Positions 11,601 to 25,379 of a stretch of DNA of 64,000 nucleotides are shown here, piece by piece (the stretch's first letter is position 1; each line of letters opens with the position of its first letter). A model generated the notes under the pieces. It was not told where the DNA came from. It ran no database searches and was given only the letters and a program-made list of their open reading frames with translations. The translations under genes and the position numbers were made by a program. Source of the stretch: Pelmatolapia mariae (Eukaryota; Chordata; Actinopteri; Cichliformes; Cichlidae); the NCBI RefSeq assembly GCF_036321145.2, contig NC_086232.1, forward strand, positions 16,763,630 to 16,827,629, read 5' to 3'.

Positions 11601-14600
11601 ACAACATGTGTGCGCACACGTATGTGTCTCATGTTCTGCTGCGATCTGCGGACTCCAAGCCCACAGTTTTCATCCTGGAAATTCAATTCTTCTTAGCTGC
11701 CAAATAAAGCCTGGAGAGCCTGGAACAACTGTGGTCATGTCCGTGGGAGGGATGAGATCTGTGCCACCACACAACTGAGCGCTGGTTCGTCTTTTCAATA
11801 TTTTAGACCCGCACAGCATTATTTAAATTCACTGATCTCATACTGATTTAGACATAGACAGAAGACATAATTCACAACCAGCTGACTGACACAATTTTCT
11901 CCCCATGCAGATCTGCCTCCTTTCTCCTTTCTCTCTTTTTCAATCCTTTCAAAAGTGAGCCTGTGTCAGGCGGTTAAGTTCTTAGCTTTCAGATGTTGGG
12001 ACTGCAATACTGTCTGCTATAGAGAAGAGCTGGCCTTGCACTTTAATGACAAACTAAAGTCAGGGATTGTCCAAAACAGCAGGACTTGTTTACTTGGCAG
12101 AAATAAAGTAGACCTAAGCCTTTCATCCTGAGCTTTGCTGAGCCAGTGTGGGTCTGTGTGAAAAAAGGACAACCAACGCCATACAAGGCGTCAAGTGAGG
12201 CCATCATATTTGCTTGAATCCAATAGGGCTGCTTGGAAGCAGCGTAAGGCCTAGCCCATGATAGAAGGCTAGATAGTTAGCTTGGAACACATGCCTATGA
12301 AGTTTGGAAACCCACACAAAAAACACAGGCCTTAACGTCTTTTCCTTTCTCCCTCCCCTTTGTAAAGCTTTGTAGATGTGCCAAGACAGGGCCTATGCTT
12401 CCAATGCAAGTTTAGAACATGTAATTACAGAGACGTGCATGCATAAATTTAAACATTTTCAAAAACCTGTAATATGTGGTTAGAATGTCATACTGAGTTG
12501 ATAATATAGAGCGATATCAGGCTATTTTGGATCTTTGTTTAATACCACAGGCATAAATAAATAAAACAGCTCCAAGTTTTCTACAAAGAATGCCCGGTTA
12601 TTCCAGTCTTTCCTTTAAAATTGCACTCTATATGAGTCAAGTCATTTTCACACATGCACTGCAGCTCTGAGCTTTTCTGACATTACTTGGAGCAGTTGTA
12701 AGTGAGAATGCAAATGTCCAAATCAATTAAACCAGACAAAGAAAGGACCTCACATCACAAGCTCCCTAGTGCATGTCTGGATAATGTAATGTATAAATAG
12801 TGCAGGTAATTCTCGGGAGAATTCATGGCAACTGAGTGTGCATCACGTGTCCTGCCTCTTGCAGACTCTGACCGGGTGCCACCTCAGCCTAAACCACGGA
12901 GGATTTCTAGTAGCAAGAGCACGCCTGATGCAGACAGCCTCCTGTTTCTACATGTGAGAACGAGCAACTCTGAACAATGTCACAAAAATCCGATTCATGT
13001 GGGAAAACGGCTTTCCTCTCTAGTACTCAGCTACACTGGGCTCCCTGTTTTCTCATGTTCTCACTGCCCACCTACTGCGCCACTTCCACTGAGTGCTGCC
13101 ATCTTCAAATACAGAGAGGACGAAGTAAATCAGAGCAACAGAGCAGTGATTCAAAGTTTTCCGTGTCCAAACCACTCTGTGTTGAACCTGACGCACAGAG
13201 CTCTGGCATCCCACTGATAAAAGTTTTAACATGCTTTGATATGCATGAACGGGTCTTATCCTTTTGCTTCAGTGTAACCATTTTTTCTTCTTCTTCAGGA
13301 GCTCTTCTGACAGTCACAAGAACGAACCACACATGATACTGCAAATTGTACTGTAAAAAACTTTGTGTCCACAGTGGACTTGGCCATAAGCTTCATAAAC
13401 ACGCTGTAATCCTCGGAGCAGGAAATATTTAGTTCAGATATGTGGGCTAAGAAGACTTTTTTCAACTGCTAAATAAGTGATGCACTGCAAGTTTTACCAT
13501 GGGCATTTATACAAATCCAGAAACCAAAATATATCGAAGCTTGAATCAAGAAATTATTTAGGGGAAAGTAAAAGGTAATCTTCAGTGAGGAAGAAATAAA
13601 TAAACATGCTGCCCTGCAAGAAAAAGCAATGCCACATTATCAGCTGCTTCTGTGTAAACACTTCTTTTCAGCTATATTATTATGGGTCACTCATCCATAG
13701 CTGGACAAAAGGTTAAAATATATCAAAGGCATAACAGATTTCAAAAAAAAAATCTCTACTGCCTAAAATCCACTATAAAAACAGTGTTAGACTTTGTTGC
13801 AAGATAAATATTCAGCCTCCCAGCACTTCTATTTCACCATCCCAGACTTTTTATCAGCGGGTGTAAGCTGATTTCTGTCATGCATGCAGACAAAACACCG
13901 ACCATATGTTCGTAAGTTATCCTTTTGTTGCATCATTTATTTTTTCATTCTCTTCCTGTGCAGCGGGGAGTGCCCGGCATATTGCTGTGAGGCTTGTTTG
14001 GGAGGCACGCTACAGGATGAATCCTTATTTGGTCAGAAAACTCACATTGCCACTTCCAACAAAAATACTTCCAGTTTGTTGATGTGGCTACCTTGGGAAA
14101 CAAGACCACACACGTCAGTGAGGACAAACTGGAGCAAATGCTGCCCTATCCTCTTTCAGTCTAATGATCATTAGCATGCAATGATCAATAGCACACTTGT
14201 GTGCAGACTAAGCAAGAAAGAAAAAGCATTTTCTCCAAGACATCCAGAAGTAACCATCTCATTACTAAAACTTTACACTGATGTCAGTTGATTAATTTGA
14301 CATTTTTTAAAGGCAGCATCAACATATTAGCACAAACCTAGATCGCACTTTCTGAGTGTTTGAATTCAGAGTCTGATTAATATCAATAAAAATGCAGATT
14401 TAGAGAAAAGCCCTGTCTGTACATGAGCTTCACTTTGCACCTATTACAAGTATATTTTGTGCTATTCAACTAAACATAGCCTGCTCGGGCAACTTTAAAA
14501 GAGCCCAATGAAATATTAATCATCACACCATTTCCAGAGTGCCATATGAGTACACACTTTAGAGTTTTAGAGTGGAAAAACCCCAGTAGGCTCAACCCAC

Positions 14601-15095
14601 TCCTGTTCTGGGTGAGTGTGTTCACACTGCTCTCCCTTTTCACAAGAAAGGAAACAGGACACCTCACAGAAGCTCGCCACCTTGTCGGCAGTGCACCACA
14701 GTATGTCTCAAAATGAAAGGATAAGTTAATACTTTGTATGAGCTTTGTGTTTGCTACATATATAGTTGGCCTTTAAAGTAGAAGTGTTTAGATGAGGAAA
14801 ATGCACGTGGCGTTTTAGGCTATTTCCTGTTCATCACGTGTATGCAGGTATCACTCACGGTCTCCACTGTTTACAGGAAAATCATCTCACTGTAATCCAG
14901 GTAAGACAGTGCTGCTGTCTATATTTTTTACTCTATGAGCTGATGCGCTTGTAGTAATCTGCTAGCAGCTGTAATTCAGGGTTATAATTTGTTCTGAAAC
15001 ACAATATAAGCTCATGACTCAAGAGCAGGGATCTCCTGCTCTAATAATGCAATTTGTAGTGGCTCGAATTTCTATCCCAGCAACAGCAATCTTAC
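2677..15095 (-). other. fat1 intron 3 (12,419 bp)
   Basis: Bounded by the donor after 15096 (CAG|GTAAGA) and the acceptor before 2676, both read on the minus strand. No coding exon is recognisable inside. Contents seen: scattered short A/T runs, a CA-rich stretch near 6.67 kb, and an alternating inverted/direct repeat at 9784-9835. Plus-strand frames at 9078-9512 and 12825-13217 are open but have no recognisable domain and look like chance. Confidence 0.85.
9784..9835. repeat. Three alternating copies of a 13-bp unit (+, -, +)
   Basis: The unit GTGCATCACCCAC occurs at 9784-9796, inverted at 9802-9814, and again direct at 9823-9835, separated by 5 and 8 bases. Either neighbouring pair can form a perfect 13-bp hairpin. 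The arrangement suggests a local template-switch event during replication. Confidence 0.9.
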
Positions 15096-15410
15096 CTGTC
15101 TTGGTGTTAATAGCAAAGAAACCCTGGGGATTCCCGCTGGTGATCTTATAGGTGAGTTTATCGCTGGCTTTGGCGTCCGGATCGACTGCGTTGATCTGGA
15201 TGATTGACACATCTTTAGCAGAGTTCTCCATAACAGAGGGGTAGTAGACAGGCTCAGAGGTTTGAGGTGCATTGTCGTTGACATCCTGCACCTCAATGTA
15301 GACCTCCACAAAAGCAGAGAGGGGTACCACACCGCGATCCATCGCATAGACTGTTAACCAGTAGTGCGATGTTGTCTCACGATCCAGCAGTTCCTGCGTT
15401 CGGATAATAC
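15096..15410 (-). CDS. fat1 coding exon 3 (315 nt), cadherin repeats
   Basis: This exon continues the extracellular domain of the FAT1 atypical cadherin. It begins after an acceptor ending in tttgcag and opens with GT, completing the split glycine codon from exon 2. It reads 105 codons (GIIRTQELLDRET near the start, the inter-repeat motif DVNDNAPQT in the middle, GNPQGFFAINTKT near the end) and stops at CAG|GTAAGA in phase 1. It covers the second half of one cadherin repeat and the first part of the next. The calcium-binding signatures LDRE and DxNDNxP are intact. The wording closely follows vertebrate FAT1 rather than FAT3. The open frame in this region runs past the donor into intron; that tail is not coding. 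Protein residues about 1088-1193. Confidence 0.96.
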
Positions 15411-16956
15411 CTGCAAAAATAAAAAGACATAAACTGGTAAGTCTTCATTATGTTACAGAACATTTTTATATGCAACACATGACCCTGAATCTCACATTAC
15501 TGTCGGCACTATCAGTGATCTCTGAAAGCGATTTGGGGTGATGAAGAGAACAGGAGCGTAAACACCAGCTGCCCCTGAACAGCCAAATGTAAGGGCTGAT
15601 TGAAAGGACTCTGCCTGACACATGTCAGGATGGCATATTTACAACAGTCAGCGCTCTCCTGTTTACATTTCATTGCCATGTGGAGGCTGTAACCTTCAGC
15701 TGAGCAAACACAAAAGAGCTTTGAGACACATATGAGTTATACATGTTTACAACTGTTAATTGAAGAATGGCAGATCGACAGATTCTGCACTCTGAAAACG
15801 CTAACAGTGTATACGCTATGTAGCTAGTTTCGTGACACTGGTTTCATAAACAGTGCAGCTCTTATGTTTTGAACAATGAACTGCTTGACTCAATAAATCC
15901 TCGTGTGTTTTAATATGTTAACATGCCTGAAACAGAGTGGCAGCGTGAAAGTTCTTGCTGAAAACGCTCGCAGCAACATTTAAATGAGTGAATATACTTC
16001 AGAGCTTTTCATCCCCATCTGACTTCACAAGTTCTCAGTATGTACTGTAACAAAGGATAAGTTATTGTGTGAGCCTTTCAGTATGGGCAGGTGTTTCAGT
16101 TTGGGGGAGAGGACATGTGCTTGTGACTAAGTGTTAGTTCCCTGTGAAAAAATTTAGTAATACAGATTATGGACCCTGTTCCCACCTGGCATTAACATAT
16201 GTCCTGGGTTATCCGATCTCAAGTAGTTAGCTGTAAATATGTCAACTCCTTGTGAGATCTGACTTCCTAGGATTATACGCAACTAAACACGTAACCCACA
16301 TTATTTCTGTTTGCCAACCCCATATGCAAGAGGCCCACATAGCTGAGCAGACTAACAGAACTGACCTGTTTTCCGCAATAACCTCAAATTTAAATCTAAA
16401 CAGACTCAATCTGTTCATATAATTCTCACGACCTGAACAAAATAAAACACACAGGTAAGGTACAGTCATTTAAGAGTGCTTTAAAATGACTTGTGCAATT
16501 AATACAATGGATAGTATCCAACTTTTTTCCGCCAGCGGTGGGCACATCAGGGTAGGGAGGTGAGTAGGTGGTCCTAAGTGTGACCCAGGGTACATAATGT
16601 CCCTGGAAGAATGCAGCCATGTGTAGCCAATAGCACCTCCAAAAGTGACCTCAGAGACTGGATCTAAATGCATCTTTGACAACACCTACTTAATACACCA
16701 ACATATGACCGGAGTCTCGAGTGCAACATGACCACATTTACAAATAACGATTGTGTAGTATTGTGTAACTAATGCTTAGTCCATTTTCTTACTGCTTTTA
16801 CTTTCAATTTATTTTCCATTAGGGCTGGGCCATATCATACCGTTCACGGTAATACCAGTATAATGTTGGGCAAAGAAAATGAAATATCGCGATAGAATAT
16901 GGGTAAAACGCGCATGCTCAGTACCTTTGTTTTCATACGCACATGGCGGAAAAAGC

Positions 16957-17133
16957 ATGGCGGCGACGGAGAATGAGAAGGGGGATAGCAGATCGTTGAA
17001 TGAAACAGATGAACCAGAATTGGTTTGTAAAAATGCTGCAACTTCAGTGGTGTGGAACTGGTTTGGCTTTCGTCCGTCAGATACACAACAAAGCACTATT
17101 TTTGGTAGAGCATGCTAGCGGGCCGTCGTTATT
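16957..17133 (+). pseudogene. Fragment of BED zinc-finger (ZBED-like) hAT transposase
   Basis: From an ATG at 16957 the frame reads MAATENEKGD, then an acidic stretch and SVVWNWFGFRPSDTQQSTIF, the characteristic start of a BED zinc finger (aromatic W-x-W-F followed by a zinc-binding cysteine region). The first cysteine position of the expected CxxC is glycine (IFGRAC), and an in-frame TAG at 17116-17118 interrupts the frame just before RAVVIT, which still resembles the family. All downstream finger, catalytic and dimerisation regions are absent. It is a dead remnant inside the hAT-type element. Confidence 0.7.
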
Positions 17134-17410
17134 ACCGTGTTTTCTGGAAAATACGGCTCACTTAAAATCAATCCTTTGATTTTTCTGAAAATCGACAGTG
17201 CCCCTTATAATCCCGTGTGCCTTATGTATGAATTCTGGTTGTGTTTACTGACCTCGAAACGATTTTATGTGGTACACGGCGCTCGAAAATCTGTCAAACG
17301 TTTTAGTACGACTTTGCTAAGCTACGAACCCGCACCGCTTGATGGACTGTCGGAGCATTACAGCTATCGTAGACAAGAGCCTCGCGGACTGATACGTACT
17401 GTGCTTTAAC
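17134..17410. repeat. Probable interspersed repeat of unknown class inside the hAT element
   Basis: From about 17134 the sequence stops resembling a BED transposase and becomes CpG-containing sequence (for example TGGTACACGGCGCTCG and AGCCTCGCGGACTGATACGT) that differs in composition from the surrounding intron. From memory it resembles a dispersed element of percomorph genomes, but I cannot name the family or define its ends. An open frame at 17137-17409 crosses it and has no recognisable domain. Confidence 0.4.
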
Positions 17411-20400
17411 ATAATATTACCGTATTGTATGTTTATAACCTCTTTTTAAGTTTTGTGGATATTATACATGGTTATGCTGAGGATATGTCGGCCAATTTCC
17501 ACTGGAAATGCCTTTTGGTTAAACTGTCAGCAAGGAATTTGCATTTGCACTGTTAAATTTTTATATAACTTTAATGCACATAAAAAACAGCTGCTTGTTT
17601 AAGTGAAAATACATTGATGGGTTGTTTTTTTTTTTTTTTGCACTAATAAAGTTGTGGAGTTGTAAAGTATTTTGTCTAGTGTCAATTATATCGTCAGTTA
17701 TATCGTTATCGCAAATTTTCAAATGTATATCGTGATAAATATTTTTGGTCATATCGCCCTGCTCTATTTTCCATTAGTTTTCACCAGCATAATTTTTTCT
17801 TGTAATGCAGTTCTTTGTGAGCATAATGCATCTTTTTAGATTACTCGCTTATAATCAAACAAATCACTTTACTCCAAACATTGTGAATTCCATTTAATAG
17901 CAGACACTTTGGTTAGTCACACAAATCAGGTCAGTGATCCTGAATGCATCCTGAGGCTACATTGTGATATTTTTTCACCTTTCTGTTCCTTCATCAACAT
18001 CAAACATTCTTAAGAACCGTAAAACCAAAACAAAGAGCACAGGGAATGAATCACTGCCTGCCAATAATGTTGCAACAGTAAATTATCTGGATATCTTGCA
18101 CATGTGAACTGCCATTATTATCAACAAGCACCATATTTGAATTGCAAAAAAACACCAGAATGTCTTTACACCAGCAGCTATTTAAGTGTCTGTATTATTT
18201 GCAATAACCTTGATAACGTCAATGAAAATTTACAGTTCTTCTCTGTTTCAGTTATATGAAACTAATAAAGGTGAATCATGGCTGTATCATTATCAGGTTG
18301 GTTACTCATTTTGGACTACACTTCCTGGTGGTCCCGATAAGGAGCCTCCATATAATCATAAATGCAAATTTCAAAGGTTCAAACGGTTTGGTCGTTGCCG
18401 GTCGCCCATCAAGATGTTGAGGCCAGAACCTTGATCATCAATCCCCTCCCACATCTCACTAACACCACACTAATGTTGCTTTCTACTGAAAGCCTTCAAT
18501 GTACACATTATAACTTAAAGTAAACATCACCCAGCACTATGAAGTAGTTTAAATAGGCTCTCTCTGTGCTGCTGTTGCCTTTCTTCACACACAATGTGCT
18601 GGTGAAGTAAGTGTTACTGAGAGCAGACATATTTCTTACCTTGGGTAATATAAGATACCTCCAAATAGAGATAACACCCAAAATGACTTGTCACAAAAAC
18701 TCTCAAATTTACCATGGGCGGGGAGTTTGGGGGTGTACAGCTAATTTATTCTCATGCCCCGCTTTACTTTAGCTTCCCTGCCTTTTCCTTCTGGGATCCT
18801 CTCTTGTCATTAGTCATCATTACAGCTCTCTCAACTTAGCTTAAGGCTTGTAATAAGAAGGGGTATTCAGGCAAGGGAAAATAGGTAGCTCCCAAAGCTG
18901 AGATTCCAGGCAAAGACAACTTTGGGCAGTAAATCTAGAATGCAAAGTAGATGAGCCCATTGTAGCATATATAATGACTTAAAGCTGACAACACAGAGGA
19001 GGGAAACTTTTTGAAAAATTAAACAATACCCTAAAAACAGACGTAAAATGATTATAATAAATTAGTACATAATTTATTAAAATACCATGAAAATGACTAA
19101 TTTATAAGAGCACTAAAGCTCAGAAATGTCAATGCACTGCTACTTGGAGAAAACATGCAGGAAATTGCAAATGTTTGCCATAAATAAGAAATGCGAACAC
19201 TTATGTGAGGCATCCTGAGCAGAAACACCAAAGCATAGTGGGATGCATGCTTTAGACATCTGCTAAGGACAGTAATAGAAAAGAAAACATTACAAAGCAA
19301 ATGTTAAAGAGTAGAATGAAAAAGAGGTTGGTGTGAGGAGAGGAGGTGTGGCAGAGGAAAGGTAGTCATGTTTGCACATGCACATGAACATCAAAAGACA
19401 AAGCAGTAGAGAAAAGAACAGACAATTGGGAAAGTATGAGCCATCTTTTGTACTTGAGCCAAAGAGATGCCCATGGTTGATTGCCTATCTATACAAGTGG
19501 CAGACAAAAAAGTAACAGAGCAATTCCACTTTCACCCGGGTCATACATTTTGCTCCCAGATCTTCACCTTGTAGTTACCAGCAAACACAATCTAACATCA
19601 TATTTAGAAGCTAAACAAACTTTAAAGAGGATCCTGCAGGGGTTAGAGGCCACACTTTTACAGTTACTGCAACAGTAAACAGTTTTTCTTCGTATTTATT
19701 TAAAAAGAAAACTGACTAGGCTTGACCTTTAATTTCTGAAACAGCAGATAAGGAAAGCTATCTGCTATGGCCTTGGGTGAAAAGCTTCAAACAAAGCACA
19801 TGAAAAATGAATCTGAAGAATTTAGTCGCCACACCCATTCCATATACCTGGCCTACCCAGTAAGGCAGAAGTAAAACCTGCCCTTGGGCCACAAGAAAGA
19901 AAACAGACTGTGCAACAGCCTCTGCCAGATTTGCTTTCCGCTTTTTTTCCCCTTGCTCTTTTCTTTTCCCTCTGGCTTTGTTCTTCAAAGCTATCTGAGC
20001 ACAGTGGCAGTGTGGTCGAGTGTTGAGACAGCCAAAAGACTTTCAGCTATCGAGACCAGCGGGTATTTTGTGTATCGAAATCACTGCTAAATCAACATCC
20101 TGTGCCGATACCCGATGAATCTATTCAATAAGAATTCTCTGAAAAGACAGAGTTAGCCACTGAATGAAGAGGGGAGAAATCTGCTTTGGAAAAGCTGTTG
20201 GAAACTGTTTGTCTCTTGTGCTGATTTCTTCGCACATGTTTGACCTGACTCTTGTAGTTTGCATTTGACCATCAACGACCTGAAAGGTTTGTTGTGAACA
20301 GCAAACAGGAACCACTTCCTCGTTCATTCTGCAGCTGAAAAGTCGGGGTTTGCTTTGAACTAGATACATTAATTTGTCTCACCTCTACCCCACATTCCTC

Positions 20401-23400
20401 AGCCTTCTCAGGCCTTGAGCTCCCAAGCTTACATAAACTTTCACAGTGCCCCCTACCCCCACCATCCCTTCTCTTTCCACAGTCCTGGCAAAATGCTTCA
20501 AATTCCACTACCTCCTTGTTGGGTCTAGAGTAATAAAAGAGTCCCAAACTAAGCTTTCTCTTGATATCAGATCATCCCAAAGTTCCCAGACATCTGTAGT
20601 CAAGATCTGTTTTAAGGATGCTAAGCCTTAATGCTAAAAACGCCTGAAATATAAAAAACGTCAAAGTTCTGTAAGTCAGAGTTTAGTTTGACTTATAGTT
20701 TATGGTTGTGGTTTACTAAAATTACCTATTCCACTATTACTGCATAGTAAGGTATAACCTTCTATTCTATCACCTTCTATTTTATCACAATTTTATCATG
20801 TATACTATAATAATACTAACTTTTCTTGCAGTTTATAGTTAAATTCAATTAGAAATAAGCGATCGTGGTTAAAACTTTGACATACTAATCTTTCCAATAA
20901 TTGCACACATAAAATACATTTACATAACATTGTTATAAGCAGACATGACTCACAAAGATTTTCTCAGTCATCATAATTGCGAAAGGTCTCACAGCTTATC
21001 AGGGTGTCACATCATCACATAAAAAATATATATGCTTTTTATCTCATTCAACATACCAGACAAACTATTACAACCTATTGAGGCACTGATTCATTTTACT
21101 TCATGCATCACTGAAGGCGCAATTACTTGTAGAAATCGAAAAATTCCTGCCCACGGCTGGCTTAAGGAGAAGTTTGTTAGACGGATATGTTTTTATATAG
21201 ACGGTATGAGTTCAGAACTTCTTTAGACGTAAAAATAGAAAAAAAGAAAACATTGTCTAAAGAAAAATCATCAAGAAAACATGAAAATCATTCAGTTGTA
21301 TGTTTAAGATGGGGAAAATCTTTTGATACTTTTGTTACATATCTGCAATATGTGACTGAATTGATTTTTCTCTTCCCATTTAAAAAAAAATGTCTATTAA
21401 TTTCAGCTGAGATAGCTTTTGGGATGTAGCAGATGATACAAAGCTTTCATTGTTAGTGGGAACATTGTTATTTCAAAGGCCTTTCAAAAAGGCCTCAGAG
21501 CAATATTCCTTGATTCAATATCACAGTATTATTTAGGATCAGCTACTATACCTACTAGCTATCTGCCTGTTCCTCTGATAACAATGACACCATCTCCATT
21601 CATTTCTATACATCACAAGGCTCTACATCTACATCTGTGGAGATGTATTTATCTATTTCTACCCAGATTATCATTGTATATGCTATCACAGCAACTAGTT
21701 TCCCAAGAGACCATATTTTCATTTTACATAACCTAACCTAACTTAAAAGAAAAATCAGTGCCTTCTTATGGTTTTAACAACAACAAAGTTATGCCACTGT
21801 CTCCTTGCATTTCCTTCTAAATGTCTAGATCTTTAGCTTGGAACAACTATGCAGTGATAATGGGAAATCTGAGAGAGACAATGTACTAATACTGCATGAA
21901 CCAAGCCTTTATTTCCTTTCCTACAAGGCTCCCTGCCCTATTTGGATAGCTGTTAGAGTGAAACATGAGCACATCCTCCTATCCATATACCTTTTAACAG
22001 CGGCCCTTCGCAAGGCTGCATCTGTGTGCTGGTAACTACACCTCAAAGAATCGACTGATGATTCACGCGTGCAGCTCCTACAGTTATATATTTCTTCTCA
22101 TTTCTGTGCTGGCAATCAATACAATAATGATAGTCAGCACTATAATTATATTTAATAGTCAAATAAATTGTCAGACCAAAAAAATGACCTTACAAACTTT
22201 ATTGAGAACGTTAAAATCCTGTTGTAAGCCCCAATTCCCTAACTCAAGTATATCAATTGTCGGTCTTGACAGGTAGAATCAAATTGGCTATAAATGCCTA
22301 AAACAGTTACTAAAACTTAAAAAAGTCTAAGAGCATTTGAATAATTTAGCACAGCAAGCCTGATGCTGAAAATGTTCACATGTGTCTGCAGGGAGGATGC
22401 AAACGGCTTCAAAACATTGCTCCTTTTCATAGTCCTTTATGCTTTACACTGATCTTTGGAACAGTGGTTGTGTTCAGCATCTGTGACTTTAAAGTAACTA
22501 AACCCATAAAAGGAAATCCATTACTTTTTATTAAATTGAACAAATGCAATACTGGTGCTGTGCTGGACTTCCAAGTATACCCTGGGGGCCACTATTTAAA
22601 GACAAAGCCTCAAAATGTGAAAACTAAAATACATCAAAAGGTCTAAAGTACAGATCTAATTCACGAGTCTTAGCGTGACATGAATAAACACACAACGAAG
22701 AATGTCCTGTGCGCAAGGCAGCTCAAGGTTTCTTTAAAAAGATTTAATGGACTGAGAGAACAACATACTTTTAACGAGGGAAAGTGTGTTTTTCATTTAG
22801 TAACCTACAATCAACTTTGTCCTGCTGCACATTCTTGATCCCATCTCCAGAGTAACAGCACTCAAACAAAGACTATTTGGGATCATGTGCCACTTAGCAG
22901 TCTAACTTTTATCTCAAACATATAGGCTCCAAAAGTTTTTAAAAAAAGGTGTGAGAGGGTAACAGTTCGCACTTTTAAAACTAAACTAGAAGCCCAAATC
23001 CTGACCATAAACACATACAAGAGTAGATCTTTTTATTCTGGTTAAGGATCTGTTTATTTTATCATGATGGAAAAAGAAGTGAAGCGCTGGCAACTTTTTG
23101 TGCTAATGGAACAGGACTTTGTCATTATGCATCAAACTGTTTCATTTGCCTTCACAAAGAACCCTTTCACAGTACAGGCTGCAAACAGCTTCAAGTGAAA
23201 GGGCAATGCATATTTTATCCAACAAGAAAGGGCAATGCATACATTATACAATCAGCATCTGCGCCTCATGTAGACTCAACACACTGCTTCAGTTACCTTG
23301 TACACTGCACAATTTAACTTCAAGCAGAGACACATCTTCCTTGGAGTAGATTTTCAAGGTAAGGCCTGTCTAGATCTTCATCAAAGCCACCACAGACACA

Positions 23401-25379
23401 CTCACTCTTCAATCACAGTTCCTTTTGGGTTATGGTTTGGTTTACTAACACGTTGACAATGCGCAAAAAAAGGCGTTATGTTTAAAGAAAGTTTAACTCT
23501 TACTTGCATGGTCAGGAGTAACTTCGAGACTAGTAAATGACTGCATACAGTGACAGAGTCCACTTTAAATGAAAGGAGTAAAATATTTTAATTTTTGTTA
23601 TTATTAACTATATTACCCTATCAAAATGTTCACTTCCATCTTACATCTATATTCCCAAAATACATGGCTATATACTACTAGTAAAGACACTGGGTATCTA
23701 CAGGAGATAAATAGTGATTATTATATAGGGTTCTTAGTATAGCTCTAAATATAGCTGTCTTAGCGTGTTGCAAACCTGTTCCTTTTCAATTATTTCGACT
23801 TGACCTGGTACATAATTTCTCCCTGCTGCATAAGCTATTAAAAAACAGAAAACTTTGCTCAACTAAAGTCATTGCCTCCGTTTTAACAAAAACAGGCAGA
23901 AGAACAACTTCTTCGGCATACTGTCAATCAGTCTGGAGCCGGCTCTGAGTAAGAGTTCAGTAAATGTAAACATTAATTAAGCTAGCAGTCATCATTAGGC
24001 CGGGCAAGGCCAAAGTTATGAAAATGCGGGGGTGTTTTTAAAACCCCCTGTTTTCCACAGGTAGCCTGTTCCTCCCAATGCCAGAATCAGTAGATCTATT
24101 CTGAAAGGTTACAATTTTCTCCGTATTAGACTAACTCAATTCAATTGTCTCAGGCTACTTTATTCACCCTGTTTGGTAACATACATCCTTTACCCTCCGG
24201 GACCTAAGTTATCAGAAGTGAAAACGCCTACCATAACCCTATGTTTTCAAAAGAGCACAAATGTCACAGATGATGACTTAGCCCTCACAGAAGTGACTGC
24301 AGATTCCAAAGTTGTGCTAGTCACTGCTTCCAAACTCTTAAATTCAAACCATCAAAAAGGCTTTCACCAATAAATACTGAATCCCACAGCACGAGACTCA
24401 GTTACACAGTGGTTCATTAAAGGTGCTGGAAAAGGACTCCTGTGAAGATTGCTCATTACTCATTTACCTCTGTCTTTTCTGAAACTGCCTTCTTCTTCGA
24501 TTGTTGCAGACAGAGGAAAATGAAGACGATTACTCACTGGCAATAAAAAAAAACCCTTGCCTAGGTGTGTCAGGTTGAGTCAGGTGTGCTTGGAGGAGTG
24601 GAGACTTGCACAGGTTCATCAAGATAAGCATAGTTTTATTGCTAGTCTGTTTGAACTAGCACTGGAAGTTGACCTCATATGAATTCATATGTCTTTTCAC
24701 CTCAACAGTATGTAACTGATGTTTCTACAGCTGCTTGTATGATGATTTTAATGATTTTTAGCCTTTCTTAAGGACAGAAGTGCCATCTAGGTTGGCTCTA
24801 TAAAAGGCACAGGCTTATTTGGAAACTCATCAATTTGTGATGAGTGTGAAATTTGAAGAGGTATAATCCTAACAAATTCCTATGACACACAGTCAGTGGA
24901 TTTCTCCACAGCCATATTATCAGCTGAGGAATTAAAGCTCAGGAGTGGCAGCCTCTCTTCAAATTGCTTTCAGTCTTTTTAGAGTACTAACTGCAAAGCC
25001 TTTTTAAAGACAAACCTGTAAAATACATAAAAAACTAAGTCACTGCATGAGCCATTTGCCACAAAATTGTAAACCCCTACCAGCTGACCTCTGGAGCCAC
25101 AATATGTAAAACAGTAGCTAGCCACCTTTTTCAAGAAAACTCCAATAAGTGAAGCTTACACTTGCTTCATATAGAAAAGTACATTATTGCTTAGTTCAAG
25201 AAAACCTCTCACACTGAGATGTGGCGGTTTCTCAAAGCTGAGTTGAATTAACCAGGGCAGAACGCTGAGAGCCTCACATTTGACTGCAGAAAGTCCATCA
25301 TGCTGTGTTTCAGTAAGAACTTGTTGGCTAATGGTATAATGCTAAGCACATAGAAATCTTTCGGTACATCAAAGCTGAG

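Larger units (their letters stand above)
16820..17766 (+). mobile_element. Non-autonomous hAT-type DNA transposon with 8-bp target duplication
   Basis: The element opens with TAGGGCTGGGCCATAT and closes with the inverted counterpart, whose reverse complement reads TAGAGCAGGGCGATAT. It is flanked on both sides by the same 8 bases, TTTTCCAT (16812-16819 and 17767-17774), the target-duplication length of hAT transposons. Sub-terminal ATATCG-rich sequence is typical of fish hAT elements. At 947 bp it is far too short to encode a full transposase and keeps only the start of a BED zinc-finger frame. A poly-T run sits at about 17622-17640. The middle carries what looks like a different repeat (see the next entries). 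Family level (hAT) is well supported; the subfamily is not assigned. Confidence 0.88.

Noticed and set aside
12825..13217. Plus-strand 130-codon open frame in intron 3
   Set aside because: Reasonable composition but no recognisable domain, no promoter or splice context and an overlapping frame of similar length; not enough to call a gene.
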